From: Azorinus chamasolen
Lineage: Eukaryota; Mollusca; Bivalvia; Cardiida; Solecurtidae
Direction of reading: 5' to 3'
Assembly (NCBI GenBank): GCA_963576725.1
Contig: OY755242.1
Coordinates: forward strand, 58,324,480-58,388,479
DNA length: 64,000 nt
Shown: in pieces, positions 45,200-55,748 of the stretch
Position numbering within the stretch: position 1 is the stretch's first letter
Layout: each line of letters starts with the position of its first letter
The notes under the pieces: model-generated
The model's input: only the letters and a program-made list of their open reading frames with translations
The model's database searches: none
What the model was told of the DNA's origin: nothing
Position numbers and translations under genes: made by a program

Positions 45200-45433
45200 T
45201 TAACCCTTTCCTTCATGCAAACGCATTTTCACGCATTTGCAAACAGAGTAAGCCCAGATCAGATGGCTCCAAATGATTAGGGTCAGCTCTGTTGGCTTAT
45301 AGAATAATATAGATCTGATTCTACAGTTTGTGCTTGGACAAAAATTTCAAGTGTTAATATGCCATTTTAAAACTGAATCTGATAAATATATATTATCATT
45401 TCTTTCGTGAATATTCATTGAATAAAGGGTTAA
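45200..45433 (+). mobile_element. Family A MITE
   Basis: TTAACCCTTTCCTTCATGCA to TTGAATAAAGGGTTAA. The palindrome has lost most of its right arm (GATGGCTCCAAATGATTAGG). Confidence 0.8.
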
Positions 45434-45488
45434 GCTGTTATCTGTCTTAGAGACAGAAAATGAGACTCACATGTATTTGAGTGTTTAG

Positions 45489-45704
45489 ATATTCATGTAA
45501 GAAATTATGACATCATTAATATTAAATAGATTATTTTTATCTATGGCATATGAACACAGAACATATTGGCTCAGACAGATCCTGTAGAATTAGTTCTATA
45601 TTATATCATAAGCAAACAGAGCAAAACCTGAACAGACATCTCCTATAGGAGCCATCTGATCTGGTTCTACTCTGTTTGAAAAGGCATAGAGTGAAAAGGG
45701 TTAA
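45489..45704 (-). mobile_element. Family A MITE before exon 14
   Basis: Left end partly lost (ATATTCATGTAAGAAATTAT); centre CATCTCCTATAGGAGCCATC; right end GAGTGAAAAGGGTTAA, 81 bp before exon 14. Confidence 0.78.
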
Positions 45705-45785
45705 ATTTGTGTGAACAAATTTTGCACAGACATAAGCATATTTATAGGTCAAATTTTAGTAATGTCAACATATATACATTTGTAG

Positions 45786-45953
45786 CACAATGCCCTGATC
45801 TAAGTAATCCGTCGAGCGGCTCTGTAGTTCTGTCCTCAACGGGCACTGTGACAACAGGGACCTACTCGTGTTCATCTGGGTACTACCTAAGCGGCACCAT
45901 GTCTGTCACATGCAACACTGATGGGACCTGGGACAAAACACCACCTACATGTT
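45786..45953 (+). CDS. Exon 14: CCP module 10 (class b)
   Basis: A CCP exon of 168 nt, phase 1-1, with acceptor ACATTTGTAG and donor GTAAGC. Cys are at 3, 29, 43 and 56, Trp at 49. DLSNPSSGSV carries the class b Asn8-Pro9; end base T. The following intron holds the antisense LINE. Confidence 0.93.
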
Positions 45954-46183
45954 GTAAGCACCTACAAATCTTTCTTAAATATTGCTCTTTAACATATGTA
46001 AGGATTTTTGTGATACATTTTTACAGGAGAATGAACATTAACATTGCATATTATTTCTTGTAGCATTTCGTTTCTTATTTCAAACATTTCAGGCACGCTA
46101 TATACCTATACAGTGGAAGCTGACTTACGAGGCCATCCATTTAGTCATCATGATAGTCTGCATTACGTTTGGCCTCCATTAAG

Positions 46184-46322
46184 TCATTCCCTCATATTGA
46201 TGCTGCTGTAAAAGTGCTTTTCTGAAACAATTGTTTTAAAACTACACAATTCTAAAATTGACCCTTTTGCTAGTAAATACTCCTTTTGGGTAGATTTATT
46301 CAGATCTGAAGGGATTAGGTTA
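46184..46322 (-). mobile_element. Family B MITE without palindrome
   Basis: CATTCCCTCATATTGATGCT to AAGGGATTAGGTTAA; central arms deleted at AAACAATTGTTTTAAAAC. Confidence 0.7.
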
Positions 46323-46439
46323 AGCCTTAAAGACCCATAATTAGGCCTCTTTGATGGCCACTTAAGACAGGTTTTACTATTAAGTACTACTAAGACATAA
46401 AAGCTATTAATAATACTGGTAGTTTCTGACAATGCTAAG

Positions 46440-49400
46440 GTAACTAGATAGAATCTTTATTTACATCTCATCAATGCACATTCAGCAAATATAAAAACAT
46501 ATACAATAAACATTTCAAATAGTGCAAAGCCATTCCATAAAGGAATTATAAGAGATGGTAAAAATGACATTGCATGCCATATATAACACATATGTTTATA
46601 ACATCACAATATGACACAAATAAAATCGGATCACTGCAAATTGCAATACTGATCCAATATACCAAAACGGTCTAAAAAAAGAGTATAAAATGAAACAAGA
46701 ATAATTAACAAAAGCAAGCTAAAGTACTCCTATGTCCAAAATCTACACCTGTTAAGAAAACTTAAAGATCAAAATGATATGATACTATATCATATAAAAC
46801 ATATCCGGAATATCAGATACCTAAAAAATAAATAATAATAACAGTCTATTTACAAAGTGAAACTTGCCGTCTCTGTAAAATGTAAAAGCAGGTTTTGGCA
46901 CAGTCCCTTATCACGTCTGTGTTGGAAAACAGAAACACATATTTATTAAAATCATCTAAGTCTAAGAAATCTTGACTAAAAGTAGATGCTTTTCTAAACA
47001 ACTCTTCCCTTAAATCACTGTACATATGGCATTTCAAAATCACATGCATTTCACTTTCTACATTATTGTCCGGACAAAATGGGCAAACTCTACTCTCTTC
47101 ACTAAGACCCTCATAACGGCCAGTTTCAATCCGAATTGGAGCAACACCCAATCTAAATTTACAAAAAGCCGACCGTTGCAAAGGAGGGAGTACCATTTTA
47201 CAGTATTGCTCTGTAGAGAAGTTGAATTTAAAACTCTTGTACAATCTAAGCTTGTTACGACCACGGCCAGATGTGCCAACATAACTGTTAATTCTACGCA
47301 GCCAGTTACTAATGAAATTACCAACCGTTTTAGTCTCAACAATTTGAGAAAAAGACCGAGCGATCGGATATTCCAAACGACAGTATATATTCAAGTCGTT
47401 CTCATAAAAATATGACTGAACTTTATAGTACCAATTTTTACAAGAACGACTTGATTTTCTATATGACCAAAGTGCCACGTGCTTATTAACCCTTAACCTC
47501 TCCATACACGATAAATGTGACCAGTACAAAGCAATACATTTCCATTGACGGACCAAAGGTGGCTTCCAGCCCATTTCCCCAGCTACTCCATCATTCGACG
47601 TGTATTTGCCCACACCTAAAAAGAATCGCTGGGCTCTGTTATGGACGGATTCTATACAAGAATATGTTTTATAACCCCATATAGAAGCACTATAATTAAT
47701 AACTGGCCACACAACCGAGTCGTACAACTTTGAAAAAACGTCATGGGGAAAACCACCTACGGCTTTACATTTGGCAATCAAAAGGCCCAAAGCTCGACTG
47801 GCACTCTGGGCAACAGACTTAACAGTCACGTTGTAATCAAGGTTCTCGTGAAGAACAACTCCAAGATAAGTATATCTATCTACAGTGAGCAACCTATTAG
47901 CTCCTAACATAAAATTAAACGACGTACGTGGTACTGAAGGAATCCTAAAGTGAACAACATTGCTTTTAGCAGCATTGACACGCATATCTTTCAAACCACA
48001 CCAGTCGTTTAACGCCGACAATAACAATTGGAGATCTTCTTCAGATTCTGATATAAGAACAATATCATCCGCATATAACAAAATACATACTTTCTCATCA
48101 TCTATGGGTATACCAACATTAAAAGACTTCAGGTACATTGACAAATCGTCAATGAAAAGATTGAAAAGTATCGGCGAAATTATACAGCCCTGACGCAATC
48201 CACAATTTACATCAAACCATCCTGTATTAAGGGAATTTACACGAACACAAGCCGTCACAGAGTTATACAACGATTTTACAGCTGCAAACATTTTACCACA
48301 AATTCCTATGTCAGAAAGTCTCTTCCATAATATATTTCTATTAATGGTATCATAAGCTTTCTTAAAATCTATAAAAGCACAGAACGTAGATTTGCGCAGC
48401 GTCTTCCTTGTTTCTATAATAGCTGTTAGTGAGGAAATCTGGTCAATTGTACTTCTGCCCTTCCTGAAGCCATTTTGCTCATCTGAAATCTTATCGTTTT
48501 CTTCAGACCAAGTGCTAAGTCTACTATTTAAAACATGACAGTATAACTTATACATTGAAGAGGCTAAGGATATACCCCTGTAAGACAAAGGATCTCTCTT
48601 ATCCAACGTGGACGATTTGGGTATCGGATTAATAATACACTTACCCCATAATGTAGGTACAATACCTTTATCAAAACATATATTGAATAAAACATGTAGA
48701 AAAGCAAGTGAAGAGTCGTTATCTAAAACTTCAACTGGTATCTTATCAAACCCACATGCCTTACCCTTGTTGACGGAGACTAAGGCTCTACGCACTTCCA
48801 AAATAGAAATATGCTCATTAAAACTAACTTCCGTGTTCGAGTTAACACGTATTACATCATCATCCAACGATACCGAATTTGACGGGAGAAAAAGAGAGCT
48901 AAAATCGTTTTTCCACCTTGTAAGAACGGTGTCTATATCATTTGATATAGACCCATCTGGCATAACAACTTCCATTGGGATATTATTACTCGAGGAACAA
49001 TTTACACCAATTTTACCTATCGATTTCCAAAATTTCGACTTGTCAACTTTACATTCATCTAATAACTGCTCCTGTAAAGAATACCAATAAAAACGTTTAG
49101 CCCTCTGTACCTCACGATCAAATGTTTTACGCTTACCAACATAGACACATTTCAACCCAACTCGGTTACATCTAACTTTACACGACAACCAGTTTTTCTC
49201 TGCCATGCATGCATCATTCCACAATTCAGACAACTTATCAGACCACCATGGCTTACCCGGGCGACGTTTCTTGTTATTGGACCCAATACGAATTTCTTTC
49301 GTCGGCAATCTTTTATACATATTATCTCTAACTATATTACACCAATCGCTGTATACTGAATCTATATCTAACTGTGTGCGGAAACCACACTCAAGTTTCG

Positions 49401-49990
49401 AAATAGTTGAATCAACACTATACAGAGATTCAGGATCTAACATAAAATCCTTCGGAACATCAGATACATCAAACTTGGTATAACTTGAAGTATGTGAACT
49501 ATTACTAAACTTTTTATCAACATCACATTCTATGCATATATTCCATGACAATAATGAATGATCGGGCATAGTACTAGAAGCTACTGATGAAATGATATTA
49601 GACTTGTTTATCAGATCCGTAACTTTCGTAATATTGAACCCATGAAACCAAGATAACTTATCATGGTTAACAAAACAGTAATCTACTACAGCATTACCCT
49701 TTGTTGAAACAGATGTAAAGTCATTACCGATGCTGTTTCGACCATTTAAGATGCACATGTTTGTATTGATTAAAAAGTCTAAAAGCATTTCACCATAGCT
49801 ATTATAACTAAAATCAATCACATCCCGTTCAGGAACATCATCGATTCCTCGAATAAAATCATCATGATTACCACATCTGCTATTAAAATCTCCACATATA
49901 TACATGGTACCGATATCTTTGTACTGATAGATATTAGAGAGTAAAGAGTCATAGATGACTATGTATAGTCTCTTAATGTTCAAGTGACTA
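46440..49990 (-). mobile_element. 5'-truncated LINE insertion
   Basis: Full extent of the retrotransposon around the ORF. On the minus strand about 400 bp of AT-rich 3' untranslated sequence follows the stop codon at 46846; an AATAAA lies at about 46456-46461 (TTTATT on the + strand), close to the probable 3' end. On the 5' side, coding similarity stops within the endonuclease and gives way to a degenerate AAGTACA-type repeat from about 49985. Exact ends and target duplication were not resolved. Confidence 0.8.
46846..49983 (-). CDS. LINE ORF2: partial endonuclease, reverse transcriptase and C-terminal Cys/His motif
   Basis: One uninterrupted frame of 1045 codons from a non-LTR retrotransposon, antisense in the intron between exons 14 and 15. 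Residues 31-36 (GDFNSR) and 140-143 (PDHS) are motifs of the C-terminal half of an APE-type endonuclease. The reverse transcriptase follows, with catalytic Asp in FIDFKKAYD near 537-545, GLRQGCIISPILFN, and YADD near 637-640 (bases 48064-48075). Residues 967-985 hold a CPFC...H...C motif, typical of the end of I/jockey/CR1-like elements. The N-terminal part of the endonuclease is missing, so the copy is 5'-truncated and not self-sufficient. The open frame indicates recent insertion. The start given is simply the first Met; the true protein start is lost. Clade not determined. Confidence 0.93.
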   Translation of the reverse strand: MNIKRLYIVIYDSLLSNIYQYKDIGTMYICGDFNSRCGNHDDFIRGIDDVPERDVIDFSYNSYGEMLLDFLINTNMCILNGRNSIGNDFTSVSTKGNAVVDYCFVNHDKLSWFHGFNITKVTDLINKSNIISSVASSTMPDHSLLSWNICIECDVDKKFSNSSHTSSYTKFDVSDVPKDFMLDPESLYSVDSTISKLECGFRTQLDIDSVYSDWCNIVRDNMYKRLPTKEIRIGSNNKKRRPGKPWWSDKLSELWNDACMAEKNWLSCKVRCNRVGLKCVYVGKRKTFDREVQRAKRFYWYSLQEQLLDECKVDKSKFWKSIGKIGVNCSSSNNIPMEVVMPDGSISNDIDTVLTRWKNDFSSLFLPSNSVSLDDDVIRVNSNTEVSFNEHISILEVRRALVSVNKGKACGFDKIPVEVLDNDSSLAFLHVLFNICFDKGIVPTLWGKCIINPIPKSSTLDKRDPLSYRGISLASSMYKLYCHVLNSRLSTWSEENDKISDEQNGFRKGRSTIDQISSLTAIIETRKTLRKSTFCAFIDFKKAYDTINRNILWKRLSDIGICGKMFAAVKSLYNSVTACVRVNSLNTGWFDVNCGLRQGCIISPILFNLFIDDLSMYLKSFNVGIPIDDEKVCILLYADDIVLISESEEDLQLLLSALNDWCGLKDMRVNAAKSNVVHFRIPSVPRTSFNFMLGANRLLTVDRYTYLGVVLHENLDYNVTVKSVAQSASRALGLLIAKCKAVGGFPHDVFSKLYDSVVWPVINYSASIWGYKTYSCIESVHNRAQRFFLGVGKYTSNDGVAGEMGWKPPLVRQWKCIALYWSHLSCMERLRVNKHVALWSYRKSSRSCKNWYYKVQSYFYENDLNIYCRLEYPIARSFSQIVETKTVGNFISNWLRRINSYVGTSGRGRNKLRLYKSFKFNFSTEQYCKMVLPPLQRSAFCKFRLGVAPIRIETGRYEGLSEESRVCPFCPDNNVESEMHVILKCHMYSDLREELFRKASTFSQDFLDLDDFNKYVFLFSNTDVIRDCAKTCFYILQRRQVSLCK

Positions 49991-50160
49991 AGTACAGTCT
50001 CTGAATGTTCAAGTGACTAAGTACAATTCTTTTATGCTCCAATGGCTATATAAGTACAAATCCTTTATGCTCAAGTGACTAAGTACATTTCCTTTCTCGT
50101 GAAGAAAATAAGTACATTTCCATTATGCTCAGGTGACTTAGTATATAGGTTGCTGAAAGG
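49985..50160. repeat. Degenerate tandem repeat next to the LINE 5' junction
   Basis: Four to six loose copies of a roughly 35-45 bp unit containing CAAGTGACTAAGTACA with T-rich linkers. It directly abuts the truncated LINE end and may include its target site. Confidence 0.6.
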
Positions 50161-50393
50161 CTTGGGCAACTTATTATATTAAGTTTTAAAGTCCAATATT
50201 TTAGCATCACTTTTCCTATTGAAAAATTGAAAAGATCAGTTGTAAGCAAGTTGTAATGATCGAAAACTGTTTCATTTTGAAGAAATTAACAAGAATTACC
50301 ATGGGAATCCCTAGTTTACCAGATCGTCCACTAAATGCAAATCTCAGCACCTGTAATGTATGTAACAACAACTACACCTTTGATTAATTCATT

Positions 50394-50608
50394 CCCACCG
50401 AGACTATTTTTTTACCCAACCTTTTTGAATAAATCTACCGAAAAGGAGCATTTTTTAAGAAAAGGAGAATTTTGGAATTGTGTAGTTTTGAAACCATTGT
50501 GATAAATAGAGCATTTGCTCTTTTGGAGCAAATGCTCTATTTATCACAATGGTTTCTAAATTTGACTTTTACAGAGGCACCAAAAATCACTAGGAGGGAA
50601 TGTGTTAA
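50394..50608 (+). mobile_element. Family B MITE
   Basis: TTAATTCATTCCCACCGAGA to TAGGAGGGAATGTGTTAA with an intact central inverted repeat GAGCATTTGCTC/GAGCAAATGCTC, about 100 bp before exon 15. Confidence 0.83.
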
Positions 50609-50703
50609 TTAAAAGCATCTATATTTGATACATACATTACAAATACTGGTAAGCTTTATAATCATTTAGCAGATTTTAAAGTCTTACACGTCTTACTTTT
50701 CAG

Positions 50704-50871
50704 CATGCAATTTCCCACCAACACCGTCCAATGGAGGTGTGTCTGTATCCGATAGCTCCTCGGGAACATTCGCTACGTACACATGTAACACGGGCTATTC
50801 CCTCAGTGGCCTCACCTCCAGGACATGTCAGACTGACGGCACCGGCTGGGAGGGAACAGATCCTTCCTGCA
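50704..50871 (+). CDS. Exon 15: CCP module 11 (class c)
   Basis: A CCP exon of 168 nt, phase 1-1, with acceptor CTTACTTTTCAG and donor GTAAGA. Cys are at 2, 28, 42 and 56, Trp at 49. It has the class c marks (Cys2, Asn10-Gly11, CQTDGTGWEGTDPSC) although its total length equals classes a and b, because the loop between the first two Cys is four residues longer than in exons 9 and 12. This separates class from length. Confidence 0.93.
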
Positions 50872-50904
50872 GTAAGATTGTTGATATATGTGCTTTTATT
50901 TACC

Positions 50905-51560
50905 CACCACAAACTTGTTTTAGGGAGTATACTGGAATCACCTTGTCATTCAGGCAGACGTCGGTCCATAAGCTTTTGAACGTGGGTAGTTGGTGCCACA
51001 AACTTCTCCTTCAGTTTTTAAAGTAGCAGTTATTGAATTTATATTTGGTGTACATTATAACCATGAATGGTAGATGTGCACGATATAATTTTCATGTGTT
51101 TACTGCCGAATTATCTGCCTTTGAACTTTGAGTATTATTTGTCATTTTGGCATAAAACATGGGTAGTTGTTGTCACAAACGCCTCCTTCAATTTGAAAGT
51201 CAATCAGTTTATAGTTGGTAAACATAATAACCACAAATAGTAGATATGAAAAACGCATTTTAACGTGTTTAGCACAGGGTATTGCAGAAGTATCTCCCCT
51301 TGAAATTTGAGTATTTTTTGTCATTAATTGCATGAAACATGAGGGGTGTGTTGCAAACTCCTCCTTCAATTTGAATGCTATTGAATTGATACTTGCAATA
51401 CATAATAACCACAAATAGTAGTTGTGCAAGACACAATTTTCACATGTTAAGTGGCAAGCACTTCAGAATTATCTCCCTTGAACTTTTAGCATTTGCAATC
51501 AAGGCTGCTGTGAGGGGGTATTCGTCATCTTTAGTGATAGTTCCAGTTTTGTTTGAGCTT
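50905..51560 (+). mobile_element. Element H5, relative of H2
   Basis: GTATACTGGAATCACC near the start closely resembles GTATACTGGAGTCACC in H2. Three units at about 178 bp spacing follow, each with CACAAAC or GCAAAC and CTCCTTCA. The end (ATCTTTAGTGATAGTTCCAG) resembles that of H2. Confidence 0.5.
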
Positions 51561-51608
51561 ATATTTCAAAGAAAACCCGATGGAAGCAAATCATAACACA
51601 TTCACTTT

Positions 51609-51810
51609 TTACCCGTTCCCTCAAAGGCTATTTTTAGACCCAACCTCTTTGAAAATATCTACCGAAAAAGGAACTTTTACTAGAAAAAAGGAAAGTTTTA
51701 GAATTGTGTAGTTTTTAAACCATTGTGATAAATAGAGCATTTGCTCCATAGTTTCAAAAAGTGACTTATATAGGGCATCAAATGGCTTTAATATGAGGGA
51801 ATGGGTTAAA
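51609..51810 (+). mobile_element. Family B MITE with half palindrome
   Basis: TTACCCGTTCCCTCAAAGGC to ATGAGGGAATGGGTTAA. Only the left arm GAGCATTTGCTCC remains; the right arm is deleted up to ATAGTTTC. Confidence 0.8.
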
Positions 51811-51866
51811 TTGCTACCAAAGAGGTTGTTTCCCATGATTTTTGTTTTTCTTCATATATGTTTTGG

Positions 51867-52118
51867 TTAACCCTTTACCTACTGAATATTCATTAAGCAA
51901 TAATGACACAAGTAACATTTATTGACTGATTTCTTATAATGAAAAAGGAACTGTTGGCTTTGGTAGGAACAGTAGAATCAAAACTAAATAATTCCATAAT
52001 TAACAGAGCAGACCCGGATTATACAGTTCTTATAGGAGTCATCTGATGTTGGTCTACTGTGTGCAAAGACATAAAAAGGCATCTTTACTATTTGGCATAA
52101 TTATGGCTGTAGGGGTTA
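51867..52118 (-). mobile_element. Family A MITE
   Basis: TTAACCCTTTACCTACTGAA at the left, inner CAGTTCTTATAGGAGTCATC, degraded right end near GTAGGGGTTAG. Confidence 0.72.
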
Positions 52119-52208
52119 GATCTTTATTTTTGCTGAATAAGAAGCTGCATATGATTAAGTAAGCATTTAAATCAAAACCTATTCAATACAATACATTGTA
52201 ATGTCCTG

Positions 52209-52438
52209 TTAACCCTTTGCTCCTTAAATACACCTTTGCAGACAGAGTACACTCAGATCAGACAACTCCTATAGGGTCTGATCAAGGTCTGCACTGTTTG
52301 CTTATGACATAATATAGATAGGATTCTACAGAGTCTGCCATTGCCATAAATTCCTGTTTCCATGAGTTATCATAAAAATAATCTAATTAATATTCATGAC
52401 ATCATCAATTCTTGCATGAATATTCATGGAGTATAGGC
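52209..52438 (+). mobile_element. Family A MITE before exon 16
   Basis: TTAACCCTTTGCTCCTTAAA; centre partly deleted (CAACTCCTATAGGGTCTGAT); ends ATTCATGGAGTATAGGC, having lost the last TTAA. Confidence 0.8.
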
Positions 52439-52489
52439 TTTGGTTGACTTTGGTTAATACATTGTTCTACTTATTTTTCTTTTGTACAG

Positions 52490-52657
52490 CTCAGTGTCAG
52501 ACAGTTACCGCCCCGGCATCTGGCTCTTTAAGCCTCAGCTCAAATGGGACGTCTACCAGTCTAAGCTTTACTTGCAACCAAGGGAGCACTTTGAATGGTG
52601 CTACATCTCTGATCTGTCTGTCGACCGGAACATATGATAACAATGTACCCACATGTG
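52490..52657 (+). CDS. Exon 16: CCP module 12 (class a), Trp replaced
   Basis: A CCP exon of 168 nt, phase 1-1, with acceptor TTTTGTACAG and donor GTAGGT. Cys are at 3, 29, 43 and 56. The buried Trp normally at 49 is Tyr (GTYDNNVPTC), and the usual Gly-Tyr turn is Gly-Ser (NQGSTLNG). The frame is intact, so it is probably a functional but diverged module. The class a end base G is present. A family A MITE ends 51 bp upstream and a family B MITE starts 11 bp after the exon end. Confidence 0.9.
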
Positions 52658-52667
52658 GTAGGTTTAA

Positions 52668-52900
52668 TTAACTCATTCCCTCATAGGCTATTTTAAGACC
52701 CAAGCTCTTTGAATAAATCAACCTAAAGGAGAATTTATTAGAGAACAGGGAAAGTTTAGAATTGTGTAGTTTTGAAACAATTGTGATAAATAGAGCATAA
52801 ATTGATCCTATGAAATAATTGCTTTATTGATCACATTAGATTTAAAAAAAGTGACTTTTACAGAGGTGTCAAAAGGCATCAATATTAGGGAATTGGTTAA
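52668..52900 (+). mobile_element. Family B MITE just after exon 16
   Basis: TTAACTCATTCCCTCATAGG to TTAGGGAATTGGTTAA; the central palindrome is decayed (GATAAATAGAGCATAAATTG). The left TTAA lies 11 bp after the exon end, the closest insertion to a donor in this gene. Confidence 0.8.
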
Positions 52901-52967
52901 CTCTTTGGCACCAAATAAATTTCACCGCAAACAATGGCGTCTGCTTTAAGTTTCAGGGTGGACTTTC

Positions 52968-53217
52968 TTAACCCTTTCCCTCATATAAACGTGTTTTCAC
53001 ACATTTGCAAACAGAGTAGACTCAGATCAGACGTTTCCTAGAGGAGCCATCTGATCAGGGATTGCTCTGTTTGCTAATAGAATTTGATAGATCTGCTTCT
53101 TTGCTTTCTAAAATGGCTATAATGTTCTACCTTCCATATTTCATTAAAACTATTTTGTCTATGAATATTCAGTAGGTAATGAAATTTGGAATAAACATAG
53201 TACAGGGAAAGAGTTAA
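52968..53217 (+). mobile_element. Family A2 MITE
   Basis: Same central palindrome as A but outer ends TTAACCCTTTCCCTCATATA and ACAGGGAAAGAGTTAA. The right half (TTCTACCTTCCATATTTCAT) differs from A1. Confidence 0.85.
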
Positions 53218-53669
53218 AGTGGTGTATCAAATAGTTTGTATGCTGATGTGATGCGGAGTTACTCAGCATCTCATGTGGATTCAAAGTGTTTACAATTTGG
53301 TAATCACTGATTCTCCCATTGCAGCAATCCCCGTGTGTCACCTTCAAGCAATTTGGAAAAACAAATCTGAAACTAATGATTGATGGCTTTGAATTAAAAT
53401 CATTCTCGTTTATGAATGACCACCTGTATGGTGAAAAAATGGTACAAAAGTATAGGTCAAGATCAGTTAATTGTTTGAGTACAAGGTCTTTCTTTGATTT
53501 ACAATATATTAGACTCACTTGTCAGAAAACAGCACTACAGATCACTAGCATTGCAGAGTCAAGCAGTGCACACACAAACACACATTATGGTTTTCTGAGT
53601 CAGATTAAGATAAGCCTTTTGTAGACAAGTGGGACCACCCAAAATAAGATTATCTGCGTTTTTTAAGAG

Positions 53670-54235
53670 GTAGTGGCTTAATGCAGGGGGATAGTTATAC
53701 AGAAAGCTCACCCAGGAATGTTCTGTATTACTTAATGCAGGGGGATAGTTATACAGAAAGCTCACCCAGGAATGTTCTGTATTACTTAATGCAGGGGGAT
53801 AGTTATACAGAAAGCTCACCCAGGAATGTTCTGTATTACTTAATGCATGCAGGGGGATAGTTATACAGAAAGCTCACCCAGGAATGTTCTGTATTACTTA
53901 ATGCAGGGGGATAGTTATACAGAAAGCTCACCCAGGAATGTTCTGTATTACTTAATGCAGGGGGATAGTTATACAGAAAGCTCACCCAGGAATGTTCTGT
54001 ATTACTTAATGCATGCAGGGGGATAGTTATACAGAAAGCTCACCCAGGAATGTTCTGTATTACTTAATGCAGGGGGATAGTTATACAGAAAGCTCACCCA
54101 GGAATGTTCTGTATTACTTAATGCAGGGGGATAGTTATACAGAAAGCTCACCCAGGAATGTTCTGTATTACTTAATGCAGGGGGATAGTTATACAGAAAG
54201 CTCACCCAGGAATGTTCTGTATTACTTTAATCATG
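53670..54235. repeat. 54 bp minisatellite: family C as a tandem array, 10 copies
   Basis: Units TTAATGCAGGGGGATAGTTA, TACAGAAAGCTCACCCAGGA, ATGTTCTGTATTAC. An extra TGCA at about 53843 and 54010 marks a three-unit higher-order period of 166 bp. The left flank GGTAGTGGCTTAATGCAG is the normal C arm. Confidence 0.9.
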
Positions 54236-54237
54236 CA

Positions 54238-54478
54238 TTAACCCTTTACTCAATGAATATTCGTGTGAGAAAAATGACATCATGAATATTAATTAGATTA
54301 ATAATAGCACATTGGACACAGGAATTTTTGGCCATGTCAGAAACTGTTGAATCTTATCTATTATATAATAAGCAAATGGAGCAGACGCTGATCAGACGGC
54401 TCCTACAAGAATCGTCTGATCTGGGTTTTCTCTGTTTGCAAAGGCATAGAAAGGTATATTTATGGAGTAAAGGGTTAA
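54238..54478 (-). mobile_element. Family A MITE
   Basis: TTAACCCTTTACTCAATGAA at the left, TGGAGTAAAGGGTTAA at the right, central GACGGCTCCTACAAGAATC. It directly follows the 54 bp array. Confidence 0.85.
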
Positions 54479-54604
54479 ACAACAAGCTGCTCTTATAGAA
54501 TCCTTTTTATGTCACCTGCCGAGCTAGAGGCAGTGTGTCACCTAGGCATCACTTTTCCGTATTCTGTCTGTTTGTCTGTCTGTCAGTCAGTCACACTTTC
54601 TTTT

Positions 54605-55748
54605 TATGCCCCCGAAGGTGGGCATATAGTAATCGCATTGTCCGTCCTTCCGTCCGTCCGTCCGGCCGTCTGTCCTTCCATCCGTCCATCCCAAATTCGT
54701 GTCCCGTCTATAACTTCTTTATCTGTGGATGGATTTCAAAATAACTTGGCACAAATGTTCACCACACAAAGACGATGTGTCACGTTCAACTCCCAGGTCC
54801 ATGGGTCAAAGGTCAAGGTCACAGGGTACAATTACTTTGTAACAAATATCGTGTCCGGCCTGTAACTTCTTTATCTATCAATGTATTTCAATATAACTTG
54901 GCACAAATGTTCACCACACAAAGACAATGTGTCGCGTTTAACTCCCAGGTCCATGAATCAAAGGTCAAGGTCACAGGGTACAATTACTTTGTAAGAAATT
55001 TCGTGTCCAGCCTGTAACTTCTTTATCTATCAATGGATTTCAATATAACTTGCCACAAATGTTCACCACACAAAGACAATGTGTCGCGTTCAACTCCCAA
55101 GTCCATGGGTCAAAGGTCAAGATTACAGGGTAAAATAACTTTGTAACAAACTCCGTGTGCAGTCTGTAACTTCTTTATCTATCAATGGATTTCAATATAA
55201 CTTGGCACAAATGTTTGACATACAAAGACGATGTGTCGCTTTCAACTCCCAGGTCCATAGGTCAAAGGTCAAGGTCACAGGGTACAATTACTTTGTCACA
55301 AATTTTGTGTCCGGTCTGTAACTTCTTTATATATCAATGGATTTCAATATGATTTGGCACAAATGTTCACCAGACAAAGATGATGTGTCAGTTTCAACTC
55401 CCTGGTCCATGGGTCAAAGGTCAAGGTCACAGAATACAATTACTTTGTCACAAATTTCGTGTCCGGTCTGTAACATCTTTATCTATCAATGGATTTCAAT
55501 ATAACTTGGCACAGATGTTCACCAGACAAAGACGATGTGTTGCGTTCAGCTCCCTGGTCCATATGTCAAAGGTCAAGGTCATAGGGTACAATTACTTGTT
55601 TATCTGTGAATGGATTTCAAAGGAACCTGGCACAAATGTTCACCACACAAAGACGATGTGTCAACTCCCTGGCCATGGGTCAAGGGTCAAGGTCACAGGG
55701 TACAATTTTTGGGGGCATTTGTCACGTGACTGTGACATCTCTTGTTTT
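54605..55748 (+). mobile_element. Element H6 with about seven ~155 bp units
   Basis: Starts ATGCCCCCGAAGGTGGGCAT, a hairpin, then TCCGTCCGTCCG. Units repeat GTAACTTCTTTATCTATC, GGCACAAATGTTCACC and GGTCAAGGTCACAGGG at roughly 155 bp spacing. Ends with a stem (GTCAC...GTGAC) and ATCTCTTGTTTT. It directly adjoins H7. Short open frames inside are by-products of the repeat. Confidence 0.6.

Noticed and set aside
53325..53620. Possible exon after CCATTGCAG
   Set aside because: The frame of 101 codons has no CCP cysteines, starts in a repeat related to sequence near 1775, and runs into no clear donor.
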